Shown: piece by piece, positions 40,904-51,262 of the stretch
Layout: every line of letters starts with the position of its first letter
Position numbering within the stretch: position 1 is the first letter of the stretch
NCBI RefSeq assembly: GCF_035987325.1
Contig: NZ_CP108488.1
Location: 7,688,001-7,752,000 of the forward strand
Direction of reading: 5' to 3'
Source of the DNA: Streptomyces sp. NBC_01244
GTDB taxonomy: Bacteria; Actinomycetota; Actinomycetes; Streptomycetales; Streptomycetaceae
DNA length: 64,000 nucleotides
Position numbers and translations under genes: made by a program
Notes under the pieces: model-generated
What the model was told of the DNA's origin: nothing
The model's input: the letters and a program-made list of their open reading frames with translations, nothing else
Database searches by the model: none

Positions 40904-42964
40904 ATGGATGCCATCTCATTGGGCCTTGGCACGCTCGTCATCGTCGTTCTCGTCCTCGTCGTCGCCACGCTGATCGTGCTGACGCGGCTGTTCCGCAAGG
41001 TCGAGCAGGGCAAGGCCATGATCGTCTCGAAGATGCGGAAGGTCGATGTGACCTTCACCGGTCAGGTCGTGCTGCCCGTGCTGCACAAGGCCGAGATCAT
41101 GGACATCTCGGTGAAGACGATCGAGATATCCCGGACCGGCCGGGACGGTCTGATCTGCAAGGACAACATCCGGGCCGACATCCGCATCTCGTTCTTCGTC
41201 CGCGTCAACAAGACCGTCGAGGACGTCATCAAGGTTGCCCAGGCCATCGGCACCCAGCGGGCCTCGGACAAGGCGACCCTGCAGGAGCTGTTCAACGCCA
41301 AGTTCTCCGAGGCGCTCAAGACGGTCGGTAAGCAGCTCGACTTCACCGACCTCTACACCATGCGCAACGAACTGCGGGACCGGATCATCCACATCATCGG
41401 CACCGATCTGAACGGCTACAGCCTGGAGGACGCGGCGATCGATTACCTGGAGCAGACTCCGCTGTCCCAGCTGGACGCCGGCAACATCCTCGACGCCCAG
41501 GGCATCCGCAAGATCACGGAACTGACGGCCGTCGAGAGCGTGCGCACCAACGAGTTCCGCCAGCACGAGCAGAAGGAGCTCACCCGCCAGAACGTCGACG
41601 CCCGCGAGGCCATCCTGGAACTGGAGCGCCGCCAGGCCGACGCGGAGATCAAGCAGCGCCGCGAGATCGAGACGGTGCGGGCGCGGGAGGAGGCGGAGAC
41701 CGCCCGGGTGATGGAGGAGGAGCGGCTGCGGGCGCAGAGCGCATTCCTCAAGACGGAGGAGCAGCTCGGCATCCAGCGCGAGAACCAGGCCCGTGAGGTG
41801 GCCGTCGCGCAGAAGAACCGCGAGCGGGTCATCGCCATCGAGAACGAGCGCATCGAGAAGGACCGCCTGCTGGAGGTCATCGCCCGGGAGCGGGAGACCG
41901 CCCTGACCCGGATCGCCGCCGACAAGGAGGTCGAGATCGAGAAGCGGGACATCGCCGAGGTGGTGCGTGAGCGGATCGCGGTGGACCGTACGGTCGCCGA
42001 GCAGGAGGAGTCCATCAAGCGGCTGCGCACGGTGGAGGAGGCCGAGCGGACCCGGCAGGCGATCGTCATCGGCGCCGAGGCCGAGGCGCAGGAGAAGCTG
42101 GTCAAGGACATCAAGGCAGCGGAGGCGGCCGAGCAGGCGGCCGTGCACCGGGCGGCGGAAGAGCTCACCCTCGCCGAGGCCCGCAACAAGACCGCGGACC
42201 TCGACGCCCGCGCCAAGATCCGTCTCGCCGAGGGCATCCAGGCGGAGGCCGCGGCAGAGGGGCTGGCCGCGGTCGCCGTACGGGAGAAGGAAGCGGACGC
42301 CATCGAGAAGGCCGGCCGGGCCGAGGCCGGGGCCACGACGGCGCGGCTGAAGGCGGAAGCCGACGGTGCCCGTGAGATGGCGCTGGCCGAGGCGACCGCC
42401 ATCGGCGAGAAGCTGAAGGCGGAGGCCGAGGGCCTGACCGAGAAGGCGGCGGCGCTGGCCGCCCTCGACGAGGCCTCGCGCACCCACGAGGAGTACCGGC
42501 TGCGGCTGGAGGCCGAGAGGGAGATCCGGCTCGCAGGGCTGGACATGCAGCGGCAGGTCGCCGAGGCGCAGGCCACCGTACTGGCGAAGGGGCTGGAGAG
42601 CGCCGACATCAACATCGTCGGTGGGGAGTCGGCGTTCTTCGAGCGGATCGTCGGGGCGATGTCGATGGGCCGGGCCGTGGACGGGTTCATGGACAACTCC
42701 CAGACCGCCCGGACGCTGGCCGGACCCTGGCTCGACGGCACCGCGTCGTTCACCGGGGACCTGACGAAGGTGCTGGGCTCGGTCTCTACCTCCGACGTGC
42801 AGAACCTGACCGTGTCCGCCCTGCTGATGAAGCTCATGCCCGCCGGATCGGGGCAGCTGGACGAGCTGATGGCCAAGGCACGCCAACTGGGGCTGGCCGA
42901 CCTGCCGGTATCCGAACTCGCCGGGCAGAACGGCACCGTCATCAACGGCGCCACCAAGAACTGA
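40904..42964 (+). CDS. Flotillin/YqiK (SPFH-domain) scaffold protein
   Basis: The 686-residue protein starts with one membrane helix (LGTLVIVVLVLVVATLIVLT, about 8-27). It continues with the SPFH/Band-7 domain (about 30-210; KVEQGKAMIVSKMRKVDVTF, YMRNELRDRI-like region, LEDAAIDYLEQTPLSQLD). A very long Ala/Glu/Arg-rich coiled coil (about 215-590) and a C-terminal SALLMKLMPAGSGQLDELM segment follow. This is the flotillin plan, much like YqiK. It should oligomerise on the membrane and gather partners. ATG 40904 is preferred, with GGGGA upstream. It sits between the YqiJ-like and giant ATPase genes in one operon. Confidence 0.93.
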   Translation: MDAISLGLGTLVIVVLVLVVATLIVLTRLFRKVEQGKAMIVSKMRKVDVTFTGQVVLPVLHKAEIMDISVKTIEISRTGRDGLICKDNIRADIRISFFVRVNKTVEDVIKVAQAIGTQRASDKATLQELFNAKFSEALKTVGKQLDFTDLYTMRNELRDRIIHIIGTDLNGYSLEDAAIDYLEQTPLSQLDAGNILDAQGIRKITELTAVESVRTNEFRQHEQKELTRQNVDAREAILELERRQADAEIKQRREIETVRAREEAETARVMEEERLRAQSAFLKTEEQLGIQRENQAREVAVAQKNRERVIAIENERIEKDRLLEVIARERETALTRIAADKEVEIEKRDIAEVVRERIAVDRTVAEQEESIKRLRTVEEAERTRQAIVIGAEAEAQEKLVKDIKAAEAAEQAAVHRAAEELTLAEARNKTADLDARAKIRLAEGIQAEAAAEGLAAVAVREKEADAIEKAGRAEAGATTARLKAEADGAREMALAEATAIGEKLKAEAEGLTEKAAALAALDEASRTHEEYRLRLEAEREIRLAGLDMQRQVAEAQATVLAKGLESADINIVGGESAFFERIVGAMSMGRAVDGFMDNSQTARTLAGPWLDGTASFTGDLTKVLGSVSTSDVQNLTVSALLMKLMPAGSGQLDELMAKARQLGLADLPVSELAGQNGTVINGATKN

Positions 42965-43061
42965 CCGCCACGGGGGTGCGGTCAAGGGTTGCGGAGCCGC
43001 CGAGGAGGGGGTGGCGGCTCCGCAACCGCACACCATCCTGTACATGAGGGAGCTGGAGCAG

Positions 43062-46000
43062 ATGGCTACGGGGTTGGACGCGGGGACGTACGAGGTGCTG
43101 CGGGACCGGCTGGCGGCGCAGGCCGGCGAGCTGGCCCGGCGGGCCGAGGTCCTGAACGCAGCGCGGGTCGCCGAGTTCGGGTCGACGGAGCTCTCCCTCG
43201 CGGCTTCCGAGCGCCTGCGCACCGAGGGCATGCCGGTGGTGCCCCGCGATATCGTCGCCGTCGGGGACGTGCTGCTCTTCGGCTACGGCAGATCCGCGGC
43301 CCCGGGTGCGGAGCGGGCCGTGTCCGAGGTCTTCGCCCTGTACGACCGCGACCTGAACCCGCTTCCCCAGGACGCGGCGCCCTGTCTGCTCGACGATCCG
43401 GGCTTCGTACGGGAATTCGGCGCTCTCCACCGCTACTTCCAGGGCGCGCGGCTCCTGCAGCTGCGCCGTGTGGACGGCAAGCTGCTGGCCGTCTTCCAGA
43501 CCGGTGAGCAGGCCGAGGACATCCGCGTCCTGCGCTGGTCCCTCACCCCGTCCGGCGAGGCGCGCTTCCTGGACGCCCGGGGCGAGCGCGACCACGTGTT
43601 CCCCCGTGCGCACGACGTCGAGTGGACGCAGACGACGCGCGAGGACCACATCCTGGGCCGGCACCCGCACGTCTCCCTCGGCGGCCGGCTCTTCGTTTCC
43701 ACGGTCGGCGGGGCACTCACCGTCAAGACGGAGAACGACACCGATGCCGACGAGGGCATCCACCGCGAGCCGGTCGACGAGCCGCTCCAGTCGCTCGCCG
43801 ACGCCGACATCGCGTATGCGACCGTGGGCCCGCTGGTCCTGCTGCGTATCCGCCCGTACAAGGAGGAGACCAGGCGCCACCTGGTCTTCAACTCCGTCAC
43901 GAACACCGTGGTCCGCCTCGACGGAATCGGCCAGTCCTGCCGGCGGCTGCCCGAGGACCAGGGCATCGTCTTCCCCGGCGGCTACTGCCTCGCCTCGGGC
44001 ACCGTGAAGACCTTCGAAACGGACACCACTGACCTGGAGTACGAGCGGGCGGTACGTTCTCCCAACGGCGAGGACGTGCTGTACGTCTTCCACGCCCGGG
44101 CCCAGGGGCGTGGCGTCCTGCTGCCCTACAACTTGATACGCAAGGAGGTCGCCACTCCGATCTCCGGCCACGGCCACGCCCTCTTCGACGACGGCACCCT
44201 CGTCGTCCTGCGCGCCGAGGGCGCCGAGCCGGCCCGGACGCACCCGGTGCAGATCTGGCGCACCCCGTACGTTGCCGACACCCACCCGGTGGCAACCGGA
44301 GACGGCCCGCTCGGCCGGATCGGGAACGCCGACCTGGTGCGGGGCATCGCCGACTGCCTGTCCATCGCCCGGCAGGCCACGGAGACCGGTATCGCCTCCA
44401 CCGGGGCGGTCTACGAGACCCTGGTCGCCGCCTGCGTCCGGGCCGCCGACCTCCACCACTGGCTGGGCGACGCGGAGGCCGGTGACCTGCGCGTCCCGCT
44501 GGAGGAGGTGCGGTCCACCGCCGCCCAGGTGCTGGAGGAGTTCGAGACCGTCCGGACCCTCACCCGGCAGGCGGCCGACGCGCTCGCCGAAACGGCCCGG
44601 CGGATCGCGGCGCTGGTCCGGCGCATCCGCGGTGAGTCCCCGGCCGGCGCCGAGGAGTGGATCGAGCGCATCACCGAACTGCGCCGCGCACAGGGACACC
44701 TGCTCACCCTCAAGGAGATGCGGTACGCGGACACCTCGGGCATCGAGGTCCTGGCCGGCGACCTGGAGGGCGACATCGCTTCCGCCGCCCAGCGCGCCGT
44801 GGCCTTCCTGCACCGCGAGGACGCCTTCACCGACCACCACGCCCAGGCCGAGCAGCTCACCGCCGACGCGGAGTCGATCACCACCGTGGCCGGGGCCACA
44901 CCGCTCGCCGAGCGGCTGGAGGAGCTGGCCTTCGGGCTGCAGACCCTCGTCGAGGTAGTCGCAGGACTGGACATCGGCGACGCGACCGTCCGCACCACCA
45001 TCCTGGAGCGGATCGCCGAGGTCCTCGGCAGCCTGAACCGCGCCCGCGCGACGCTGGCTGCCCGCCGTCGCGAACTCCTCGACCAGGAGGGGCGAGCCGA
45101 GTTCGCTGCCGAGTTCGCGTTGCTCGGCCAGGCCGTCACCGGCGCCCTCGCCGCCGCCGGTACGCCCGAGCAGTGCGAGGCGCAGCGTGCCCGTCTGCTG
45201 CTCCAGCTGGAGAACCTGGAGTCGCGCTTCGCCGAGCACGACGGCTTCCTCGCCGAAGTCAGCGAGAAGCGGACCGAGATCCACGACGTGTTCTCCGTGC
45301 GCGAGCAGACCCTTCGGGACGCCCGCGCACGCAGGGCTGAGGCCCTCGCCGACTCCGCACGCCGGGTCCTGGAGACGGTCGCCCGTCGGGCCTCGGGACT
45401 GGAGAGCCTCGACGACATAAGCACCTACTTCGCCTCCGACCCGATGGTGGCCAAGGTCCGCCGCACCGCCGACGAGCTGCGCCGGCTCGGTGATTCGGTA
45501 CGGGCGGAGGAGCTGGAGGGCCGCATGCTGGCCGCCCGACAGGAGGCTGGACGTGCCCTGCGCGACCGCCGGGAGCTGTTCGACGGCGGCGACACCATCC
45601 GCCTGGGCAGCCATCGCTTCGCCGTCACCCGCCAGGCCCCCGAGCTGACCCTCGTACCGCACCAGGACGGCCTGGCCTTCGCCCTGACCGGCACCGACTA
45701 CCGCCGTCCGGTCACCGACCCGGAGTTCGCCGCGACCCGCCCCTACTGGAACCGGCTGCTGCCGTCCGAGTCACCCGAGGTGTACCGGGCGGAGTACCTG
45801 GCCGCACGGCTGCTGGCCGAGCACGGCCCCGAAGCCCTTGCCGCCGCGGACCTGCCGGCTCTCGCACGGCAGGCCGCCGAAGCCGCGTACGACGAAGGCT
45901 ACGAGCGGGGAGTCCACGACCACGACACCACCGCGATCCTGGGCGCGCTGCTCCGGCTGTACGAAAGCGCCGGACTTCTTCGCTACCCGCCTCGCGAGCG

Positions 46001-47969
46001 AGCGGCGGCCACGCTCTTCTGGGCCCACGGCACGACGGACGGCTTCCGTGACTCCTTCACCCGCCGCGCCGCGTCCCTCGCCCGGGCCCGCGACACCTTC
46101 GGGCTCGCGTCCGCCATCGACGGCCTGCGCGCCGAACTCGCCACCGAGATCACGCGGTTCGCGGACGGGCAGGCCGATCCCGATCCCGCACGCGCCGCCG
46201 AGTACCTCTTCGAGGAGCTGACCTCCGGCCCCACCGGATTCGCGGTGTCCGCCTCGGCCCGTACCCTCCTCGACAAGTTCCGGCGCAGCGTCGGCACGTC
46301 CGCCTACGACGAGGACCTCGCCGCCCTCCCGGACCTGCCCGTACGCCGACACCTCGTCGAGGGATGGCTCACCTCCTACGCGGCGGCCTGCGGAGAGGAC
46401 ATCGAAGCGGGCGACATCGCCGAGGCCGCGACCGTCGAACTGTGTCGCGACCTTGAGCGCTACGACGTCGCTGGCGAAACCGCAGCCACCGTCACCGGAC
46501 TGCTCGGCGCCCACCCGAGGATCAGCGGACGCTCCCTGGTCCTGCGGCTGGACGAATTCCTCTCCCGCACCACGGACTTCGCCGCTCACGCCGTCCCTGG
46601 CTTCCGCGCCTACCAGCAGCGCCGCAGCGCCCTCCTCTCATCCGAGCGCACGCAGCTGCGCATCGACACGTACCGGCCCCGGGCCATGTCCTCCTTCGTA
46701 CGCAACCGTCTCGTCGACGAGGTCTACCTCCCCCTCATCGGCGACAACCTCGCCAAGCAGCTCGGCGCGGCCGGGGACGCCAAGCGCACCGACAGCAGCG
46801 GCCTCCTCCTGCTCGTCTCACCACCCGGCTACGGCAAGACCACGCTGATGGAGTACGTCGCCGAACGCCTCGGGATGCTGCTGGTCAAGGTGGACGGTCC
46901 GGCCCTCGGCCACCACACCACCTCGCTGGACCCGGCCGAGGCCCCGGACACGGCGGCCCGCCGCGAACTGGAGAAGATCGCCTTCGCACTCGCCGCCGGC
47001 AACAACGTGCTGCTCCACCTCGACGACATCCAGCACACCTCGCCCGAGCTGCTCCAGAAATTCATCCCGCTGTGCGACGCGACCCGCACCCTGAACGGGC
47101 ACGACCTGCGCGGCAAGCGCTTCGCCGTCTGCATGGCCGGCAACCCGTACACCGAGTCAGGGCAGCGCTTCCGGATCCCCGACATGCTCGCCAACCGCGC
47201 CGACGTCTGGAACCTCGGCGACGTCCTGACCGGCAAGGAGGACGCCTTCGCGCTCAGCTTCATCGAGAACGCCCTGACCGCCAACCCGGTCCTCGCCGCG
47301 CTGGCCGCACGCGACCGCGCCGATGCGGAGCTGCTCGTACGGATCGCCGACGGCGACCCCACCGCCCGGCGCGACCGGCTCGCCCACCCGTACGCCCCGG
47401 CCGAACTGGACCGGATCCTCGCGGTGCTACGCCACCTGCTCACCGCCCGAGAGGCGGTCCTCGCGGTCAACGAGGCGTACATCGCTTCCGCGGCCCAGAG
47501 CGAGGAGAGCCGCACGGAACCGCCCTTCCAGCTCCAGGGCTCCTACCGCAACATGAACAAGATCGCGGCCCGGATCTCGCCGGCCATGAACGACGCCGAG
47601 CTGGCGGCCGTGATCGACGACCATTACAGGGCGGAGGCCCAGACCCTCACCACCGGAGCCGAGGCCAGCCTCCTCAAGCTCGGCGTCCTTCGCGGCACCC
47701 TCACCGAGGCCCAGGCGGCCCGCTGGACCGGGACAGCTGCCGCCTACGTCCGGGCCCGGGCCCTCGGCGGTTCGGCCGATGACCCGCTGAGCCGGGCGGT
47801 GGCCGCTCTCGGCCTGCTCGCCGACCGGGTGGCCGCGGTGGAGAGCGCCATCACCCGCGCCACAGATCCACGCCACCACCTGCTCGCCCGCCCGAACGGC
47901 CGACACGCGGCCCACGCGGAGTGTTCGCTCAGCAGAACCTCAGATCCGGATAACGATCGGGTTACCTAA
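43062..47969 (+). CDS. Giant AAA+ ATPase (annotated in relatives as DNA repair ATPase)
   Basis: A 1635-residue protein in the operon of flotillin. The N-terminal part (about 1-110) is helical (LDAGTYEVLRDRLAAQAGEL). From about 60 to 450 many short beta-strands suggest a propeller-like region. From 470 to 900 there are long coiled coils (LEEVRSTAAQVLEEFETVRT; RARATLAARRRELLDQEGRAE-like). The ATPase module lies at about 1215-1440, with Walker A SPPGYGKTT at about 1253-1261 and Walker B NVLLHLDDIQ at about 1313-1322. An RNMNKIAARISPAMND segment follows. I prefer ATG 43062 because LDAGTYEVLRD is near the start; GTG 43011 and ATG 43044 are alternatives. The DNA-repair label is inherited and not supported by a nuclease motif. 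Confidence 0.87.
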   Translation: MATGLDAGTYEVLRDRLAAQAGELARRAEVLNAARVAEFGSTELSLAASERLRTEGMPVVPRDIVAVGDVLLFGYGRSAAPGAERAVSEVFALYDRDLNPLPQDAAPCLLDDPGFVREFGALHRYFQGARLLQLRRVDGKLLAVFQTGEQAEDIRVLRWSLTPSGEARFLDARGERDHVFPRAHDVEWTQTTREDHILGRHPHVSLGGRLFVSTVGGALTVKTENDTDADEGIHREPVDEPLQSLADADIAYATVGPLVLLRIRPYKEETRRHLVFNSVTNTVVRLDGIGQSCRRLPEDQGIVFPGGYCLASGTVKTFETDTTDLEYERAVRSPNGEDVLYVFHARAQGRGVLLPYNLIRKEVATPISGHGHALFDDGTLVVLRAEGAEPARTHPVQIWRTPYVADTHPVATGDGPLGRIGNADLVRGIADCLSIARQATETGIASTGAVYETLVAACVRAADLHHWLGDAEAGDLRVPLEEVRSTAAQVLEEFETVRTLTRQAADALAETARRIAALVRRIRGESPAGAEEWIERITELRRAQGHLLTLKEMRYADTSGIEVLAGDLEGDIASAAQRAVAFLHREDAFTDHHAQAEQLTADAESITTVAGATPLAERLEELAFGLQTLVEVVAGLDIGDATVRTTILERIAEVLGSLNRARATLAARRRELLDQEGRAEFAAEFALLGQAVTGALAAAGTPEQCEAQRARLLLQLENLESRFAEHDGFLAEVSEKRTEIHDVFSVREQTLRDARARRAEALADSARRVLETVARRASGLESLDDISTYFASDPMVAKVRRTADELRRLGDSVRAEELEGRMLAARQEAGRALRDRRELFDGGDTIRLGSHRFAVTRQAPELTLVPHQDGLAFALTGTDYRRPVTDPEFAATRPYWNRLLPSESPEVYRAEYLAARLLAEHGPEALAAADLPALARQAAEAAYDEGYERGVHDHDTTAILGALLRLYESAGLLRYPPRERAAATLFWAHGTTDGFRDSFTRRAASLARARDTFGLASAIDGLRAELATEITRFADGQADPDPARAAEYLFEELTSGPTGFAVSASARTLLDKFRRSVGTSAYDEDLAALPDLPVRRHLVEGWLTSYAAACGEDIEAGDIAEAATVELCRDLERYDVAGETAATVTGLLGAHPRISGRSLVLRLDEFLSRTTDFAAHAVPGFRAYQQRRSALLSSERTQLRIDTYRPRAMSSFVRNRLVDEVYLPLIGDNLAKQLGAAGDAKRTDSSGLLLLVSPPGYGKTTLMEYVAERLGMLLVKVDGPALGHHTTSLDPAEAPDTAARRELEKIAFALAAGNNVLLHLDDIQHTSPELLQKFIPLCDATRTLNGHDLRGKRFAVCMAGNPYTESGQRFRIPDMLANRADVWNLGDVLTGKEDAFALSFIENALTANPVLAALAARDRADAELLVRIADGDPTARRDRLAHPYAPAELDRILAVLRHLLTAREAVLAVNEAYIASAAQSEESRTEPPFQLQGSYRNMNKIAARISPAMNDAELAAVIDDHYRAEAQTLTTGAEASLLKLGVLRGTLTEAQAARWTGTAAAYVRARALGGSADDPLSRAVAALGLLADRVAAVESAITRATDPRHHLLARPNGRHAAHAECSLSRTSDPDNDRVT

Positions 47970-48253
47970 CCAGGTGAAATGCGACAAACAGGGCTGCGGG
48001 GTGATGTGCGTCACTAAAGATCCCGTAAAGACCGTGCTAGGAATACGCAACTCCGGTTCGGCCCACCCCTCGCCGAAGACCGGAGTGCCGGCACGCACCG
48101 GCCGCACCACAGCACGACCACGACGTCTCCACGGTCCGATTCCGCGGACCGGACGCCACGGGTCGCCGATCGGAACAACGGCGTTCGCCCAAAGCCCGCA
48201 CTCACACCGTCGCACCGCACTGCGCCGGTCCTGCGCCATCGAGGTTTTGCCTG

Positions 48254-49795
48254 ATGTCACTCGACTCATTCACCAGCTCCGTCGACGAAGCCGTCAGCGG
48301 ATTCTTCGAGCCCATTGCCAAGTGGCTCGGTGAGGTCGTCTTCTATTCCGTCCCTGTCGGGGGCACCAAGCTGCCGCTCATCGTGGCCTGGCTCGTGGTC
48401 GCCGGTCTGGTCTTCTCGGGCTGGTTCGGCCTGGTGCAGATACGCAAGTTCCGCCTCGCGGTGAACGTGGTGCGCGGCAAGTACGACGAGGAGGGGTCGG
48501 CCGGTGAGGTCAACCACTTCCAGGCTCTGACCGCGGCCGTCTCCGGCACCGTGGGTCTGGGCAACATCGCCGGTGTCGCCGTCGCCGTATCCATCGGCGG
48601 TCCGGGTGCCACGTTCTGGATGATCCTCTGCGGCCTGCTGGGCATGGCCACGAAGTTCGTCGAGGTCACCCTCGGTGTGAAGTACCGCGAGGTGCACGCC
48701 GACGGCACGGTCTCCGGTGGCCCGATGCACTACCTGCCCAAGGGCCTGGCCGACCGCTTCGGAGCCAAGGGCCTGAAGCTGGGCAAGGTGCTGGGTGTCC
48801 TCGCCTCCGCGATGATCCTCTTCTTCGGCCTCTTCGGCGGCAACCTCTTCCAGGTCAACCAGTCCTACGCCCAGCTCGTCTCCGTCACCGGCGGCGAGAG
48901 CGGCATGATGGGCTCCTCGGCCGGCGCGCTGTTCTTCGGCATCCTGATCGCTGCCCTGGTCGGCGTCGTCCTCCTCGGCGGCATCCGCTCCATCGCTTCC
49001 GTGACCAGCAAGCTCGTGCCGGCGATGGCTGGCATCTACATCGTCGCCTGCCTCGTGGTCATCCTGGTCAACGTCTCCGCGGTGCCGTCCGCGATCTCCT
49101 CGATCATCGAGGGCGCCTTCAACCCCGAGGGTGTCGCCGGTGGTGTCCTCGGTGCGCTGATCGTCGGTTTCAAGCGGGCCGCGTTCTCCAACGAGGCCGG
49201 TCTCGGCTCCGCGCCGATCGCGCACTCCGCGGTCAAGACCAAGCACCCCGCCAGCGAGGGCCTGGTCGCGCTGCTGGAGCCGTTCATCGACACCGTGGTC
49301 ATCTGTACGATGACCGCCCTGACGATCGTCATCGCCAACCCGGCCAGCTGGGGCGAGGCCCGCAAGGGCGAAGGCGTCGGCGGCGTGACGATCACCTCGG
49401 ACGCCTTCGGCACCGTCCTGCCCTGGTTCCCGTACATCCTCACCATCGCGGTGATGCTGTTCGCCATCTCCACCGTGCTGACCTGGGGCTACTACTGCAT
49501 GAAGGCGTGGACCCACCTCTTCGGCCGCAGCAAGACCAGCGAGCTGACCTTCAAGGTCTTCTACACGCTGTTCGCGGTCGCCGGTTCGCTGCTCACCCTG
49601 CAGACCCTGATCGACATGGCTGACGCGGTGCTGTTCATGCTCGCGGTCATCAACATCATCGGCCTGTACCTGCTGGCCCCCGTGGTCAAGCGGGAGCTGA
49701 ACAACTTCCTCGAGTTCGTCCGCCGCCGCGACGCCGGCCTCGACACGGACGCCGCCGAGGACGAGGACCTGGAGCCGGTGAAGACCACCGTCTGA
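48254..49795 (+). CDS. Alanine/glycine:cation symporter (AGCS family)
   Basis: The 513-residue integral membrane protein has the AGCS motifs ALTAAVSGTVGLGNIAGVAVAVSIGGPGA (about 90-118) and KRAAFSNEAGLGSAPIAHSAVKTKHPA in the middle, which form the Na+/H+ and amino-acid site. Eleven hydrophobic segments are visible. The C-terminal tail is acidic (DAAEDEDLEPVKTTV). The upstream 284 bases hold its promoter; I see no glycine riboswitch there. It is followed by a strong terminator, so it is monocistronic. Confidence 0.95.
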   Translation: MSLDSFTSSVDEAVSGFFEPIAKWLGEVVFYSVPVGGTKLPLIVAWLVVAGLVFSGWFGLVQIRKFRLAVNVVRGKYDEEGSAGEVNHFQALTAAVSGTVGLGNIAGVAVAVSIGGPGATFWMILCGLLGMATKFVEVTLGVKYREVHADGTVSGGPMHYLPKGLADRFGAKGLKLGKVLGVLASAMILFFGLFGGNLFQVNQSYAQLVSVTGGESGMMGSSAGALFFGILIAALVGVVLLGGIRSIASVTSKLVPAMAGIYIVACLVVILVNVSAVPSAISSIIEGAFNPEGVAGGVLGALIVGFKRAAFSNEAGLGSAPIAHSAVKTKHPASEGLVALLEPFIDTVVICTMTALTIVIANPASWGEARKGEGVGGVTITSDAFGTVLPWFPYILTIAVMLFAISTVLTWGYYCMKAWTHLFGRSKTSELTFKVFYTLFAVAGSLLTLQTLIDMADAVLFMLAVINIIGLYLLAPVVKRELNNFLEFVRRRDAGLDTDAAEDEDLEPVKTTV

Positions 49796-49819
49796 CCGCC
49801 CCCGCGGCCCGGTTCCTTC

Positions 49820-49866
49820 GAGAGGGTTCGTACGCACCTTGCGCCTTGGTGCGTACGGGCCCTCTC
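49820..49866 (+). terminator. Long hairpin terminator after the AGCS gene
   Basis: CGTACGCACC and GGTGCGTACG pair perfectly over 10 bp around a 9-base loop, and the outer GAGAGGG and CCCTCTC add seven more after a small internal bulge. It lies 25 bases after the stop. Confidence 0.85.
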
Positions 49867-49934
49867 GCCCTTGTGTCACCACCCGGCGGGGCTCGCACCC
49901 CCGGCCGCGCCGACTCCCCGGAGGTACATCCGCC

Positions 49935-51248
49935 ATGACCGCCGTCCCGCCCCGGCGTCCGGCCTTCCTCGGACTCCTGCCCTGGCGCGAGCGCCGCGCC
50001 GTCGCCGAAGCCCTGCGCACCGAGACCGTCGGCGGCCTGGTCCTGCTGGTAGCCGCCGCGGTCGCCCTGGTGTGGGCCAACAGCCCCTGGAGCGGCGCGT
50101 ACGAGGCCTTGCGCGACGCCCACTTCGGCATACCCGCCCTGGGCCTGGACCTTTCCGTCGGCCACTGGATCTCCGACGGCCTCCTCACCGTCTTCTTCCT
50201 TGTCGCGGGCATCGAGCTCAAGCGCGAGCTCGTCGTGGGTGAACTGCGGTCGCCGGCCACCGCCGCGCTCCCCGTCATCGCCGCCGTCTGCGGCATGGCC
50301 GTACCCGCAGCCTTCTACGCCTTTACGGCATCGGCGGGCGGCGGCAGCCTCGACGGCTGGGCCGTGCCCATGGCCACCGACATCGCCTTCGCCCTGGCCG
50401 TGCTCGCGGTCATCTCCACCCACCTGCCGGCCGCCCTGCGCGCCTTCCTCCTCACGCTCGCCGTCGTCGACGACCTCGGCGCGATCCTCATCATCGCTGT
50501 CTTCTTCACCGCCGACTTGAACCTCGCCGCCCTCGGCGGCGCCTTCGCCGGGCTGGTCCTCTTCTACGTCCTCCAGCGCCTGCGCGTACGCGGGTGGTGG
50601 TGGTACGTACCGCTCGGCCTGGCGATCTGGGCGCTGATGTACCACGGCGGCGTCCACGCCACCGTCGCCGGCGTCGCCATGGGCCTGATCCTGCGCACCA
50701 CCCGCGACAAGGGCGAGGACGCCTCACCCGGCGCTCGCACCTCACACCTCCTGCACCCCTTCTCCGCCGGGGTCGCGGTACCGCTGTTCGCCCTGTGCGC
50801 CGCAGGTGTGGGCATCTCCGGTGCGGCTCTCGCCGAGGTGTTCACCGGTCCCGAACCGCTCGGGGTCGTCGTGGGCCTGGTCCTCGGCAAGATCGTGGGA
50901 GTCTTCGCCGGCACCTACCTCGCCGCCCGTTTCACCCGGGCACGCCTGAACCCCGACCTGGCCTGGGCCGACGTCTTCGGACTGTCCGTCCTCGCCGGCA
51001 TCGGCTTCACCGTCGCCCTGCTCATCGGCGAACTCGCCTTCCCCGGCGCCGAGGTCGCCGAGCGCGTCAAGGCCGCCGTACTCCTGTCCTCCCTGACCGC
51101 CACCGCCGTGGCCGCCGTCCTGCTCCGGCGTCGCAACAGCGTCTACCGTCGCCTCTACGAAGCGGAGACGATCGATGCGGATGCCGACGGCATCCCCGAC
51201 ATCTACCAGCGCACCCCGGCGACTTCGGGCACGTCGAACGTGAACTGA
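49935..51248 (+). CDS. nhaA: Na+/H+ antiporter NhaA
   Basis: The 437-residue protein exports sodium in exchange for protons. The key aspartate pair is in TLAVVDDLGAILIIAVF (D163-D164 equivalents), with the upstream TDIAFALAVLAV and the start LRTETVGGLVLLVAAAVALVWANS, all NhaA hallmarks. GGAGGT lies nine bases before ATG 49935. A hydrophilic tail of about 45 residues ends in DADGIPDIYQRTPATSG. The next small gene starts 14 bases downstream and is probably coupled. Confidence 0.96.
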   Translation: MTAVPPRRPAFLGLLPWRERRAVAEALRTETVGGLVLLVAAAVALVWANSPWSGAYEALRDAHFGIPALGLDLSVGHWISDGLLTVFFLVAGIELKRELVVGELRSPATAALPVIAAVCGMAVPAAFYAFTASAGGGSLDGWAVPMATDIAFALAVLAVISTHLPAALRAFLLTLAVVDDLGAILIIAVFFTADLNLAALGGAFAGLVLFYVLQRLRVRGWWWYVPLGLAIWALMYHGGVHATVAGVAMGLILRTTRDKGEDASPGARTSHLLHPFSAGVAVPLFALCAAGVGISGAALAEVFTGPEPLGVVVGLVLGKIVGVFAGTYLAARFTRARLNPDLAWADVFGLSVLAGIGFTVALLIGELAFPGAEVAERVKAAVLLSSLTATAVAAVLLRRRNSVYRRLYEAETIDADADGIPDIYQRTPATSGTSNVN

Positions 51249-51262
51249 GGAGGGTCACCGCG

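Noticed and set aside
42942..45662. A 906-codon open frame on the minus strand opposite the giant ATPase gene
   Set aside because: High-GC antisense shadow: the plus strand has clear Walker motifs and family-like sequence, while this frame is Gly/Val/Leu-rich low-complexity with no domains.
43062..47969. A DNA repair function for the giant ATPase
   Set aside because: The name is only inherited in annotations; I see no nuclease or DNA-binding motif, and the operon partners are membrane proteins.
47970..48253. A glycine riboswitch before the AGCS symporter gene
   Set aside because: Such riboswitches regulate related genes in some bacteria, but I see no conserved glycine-aptamer core or tandem structure here.
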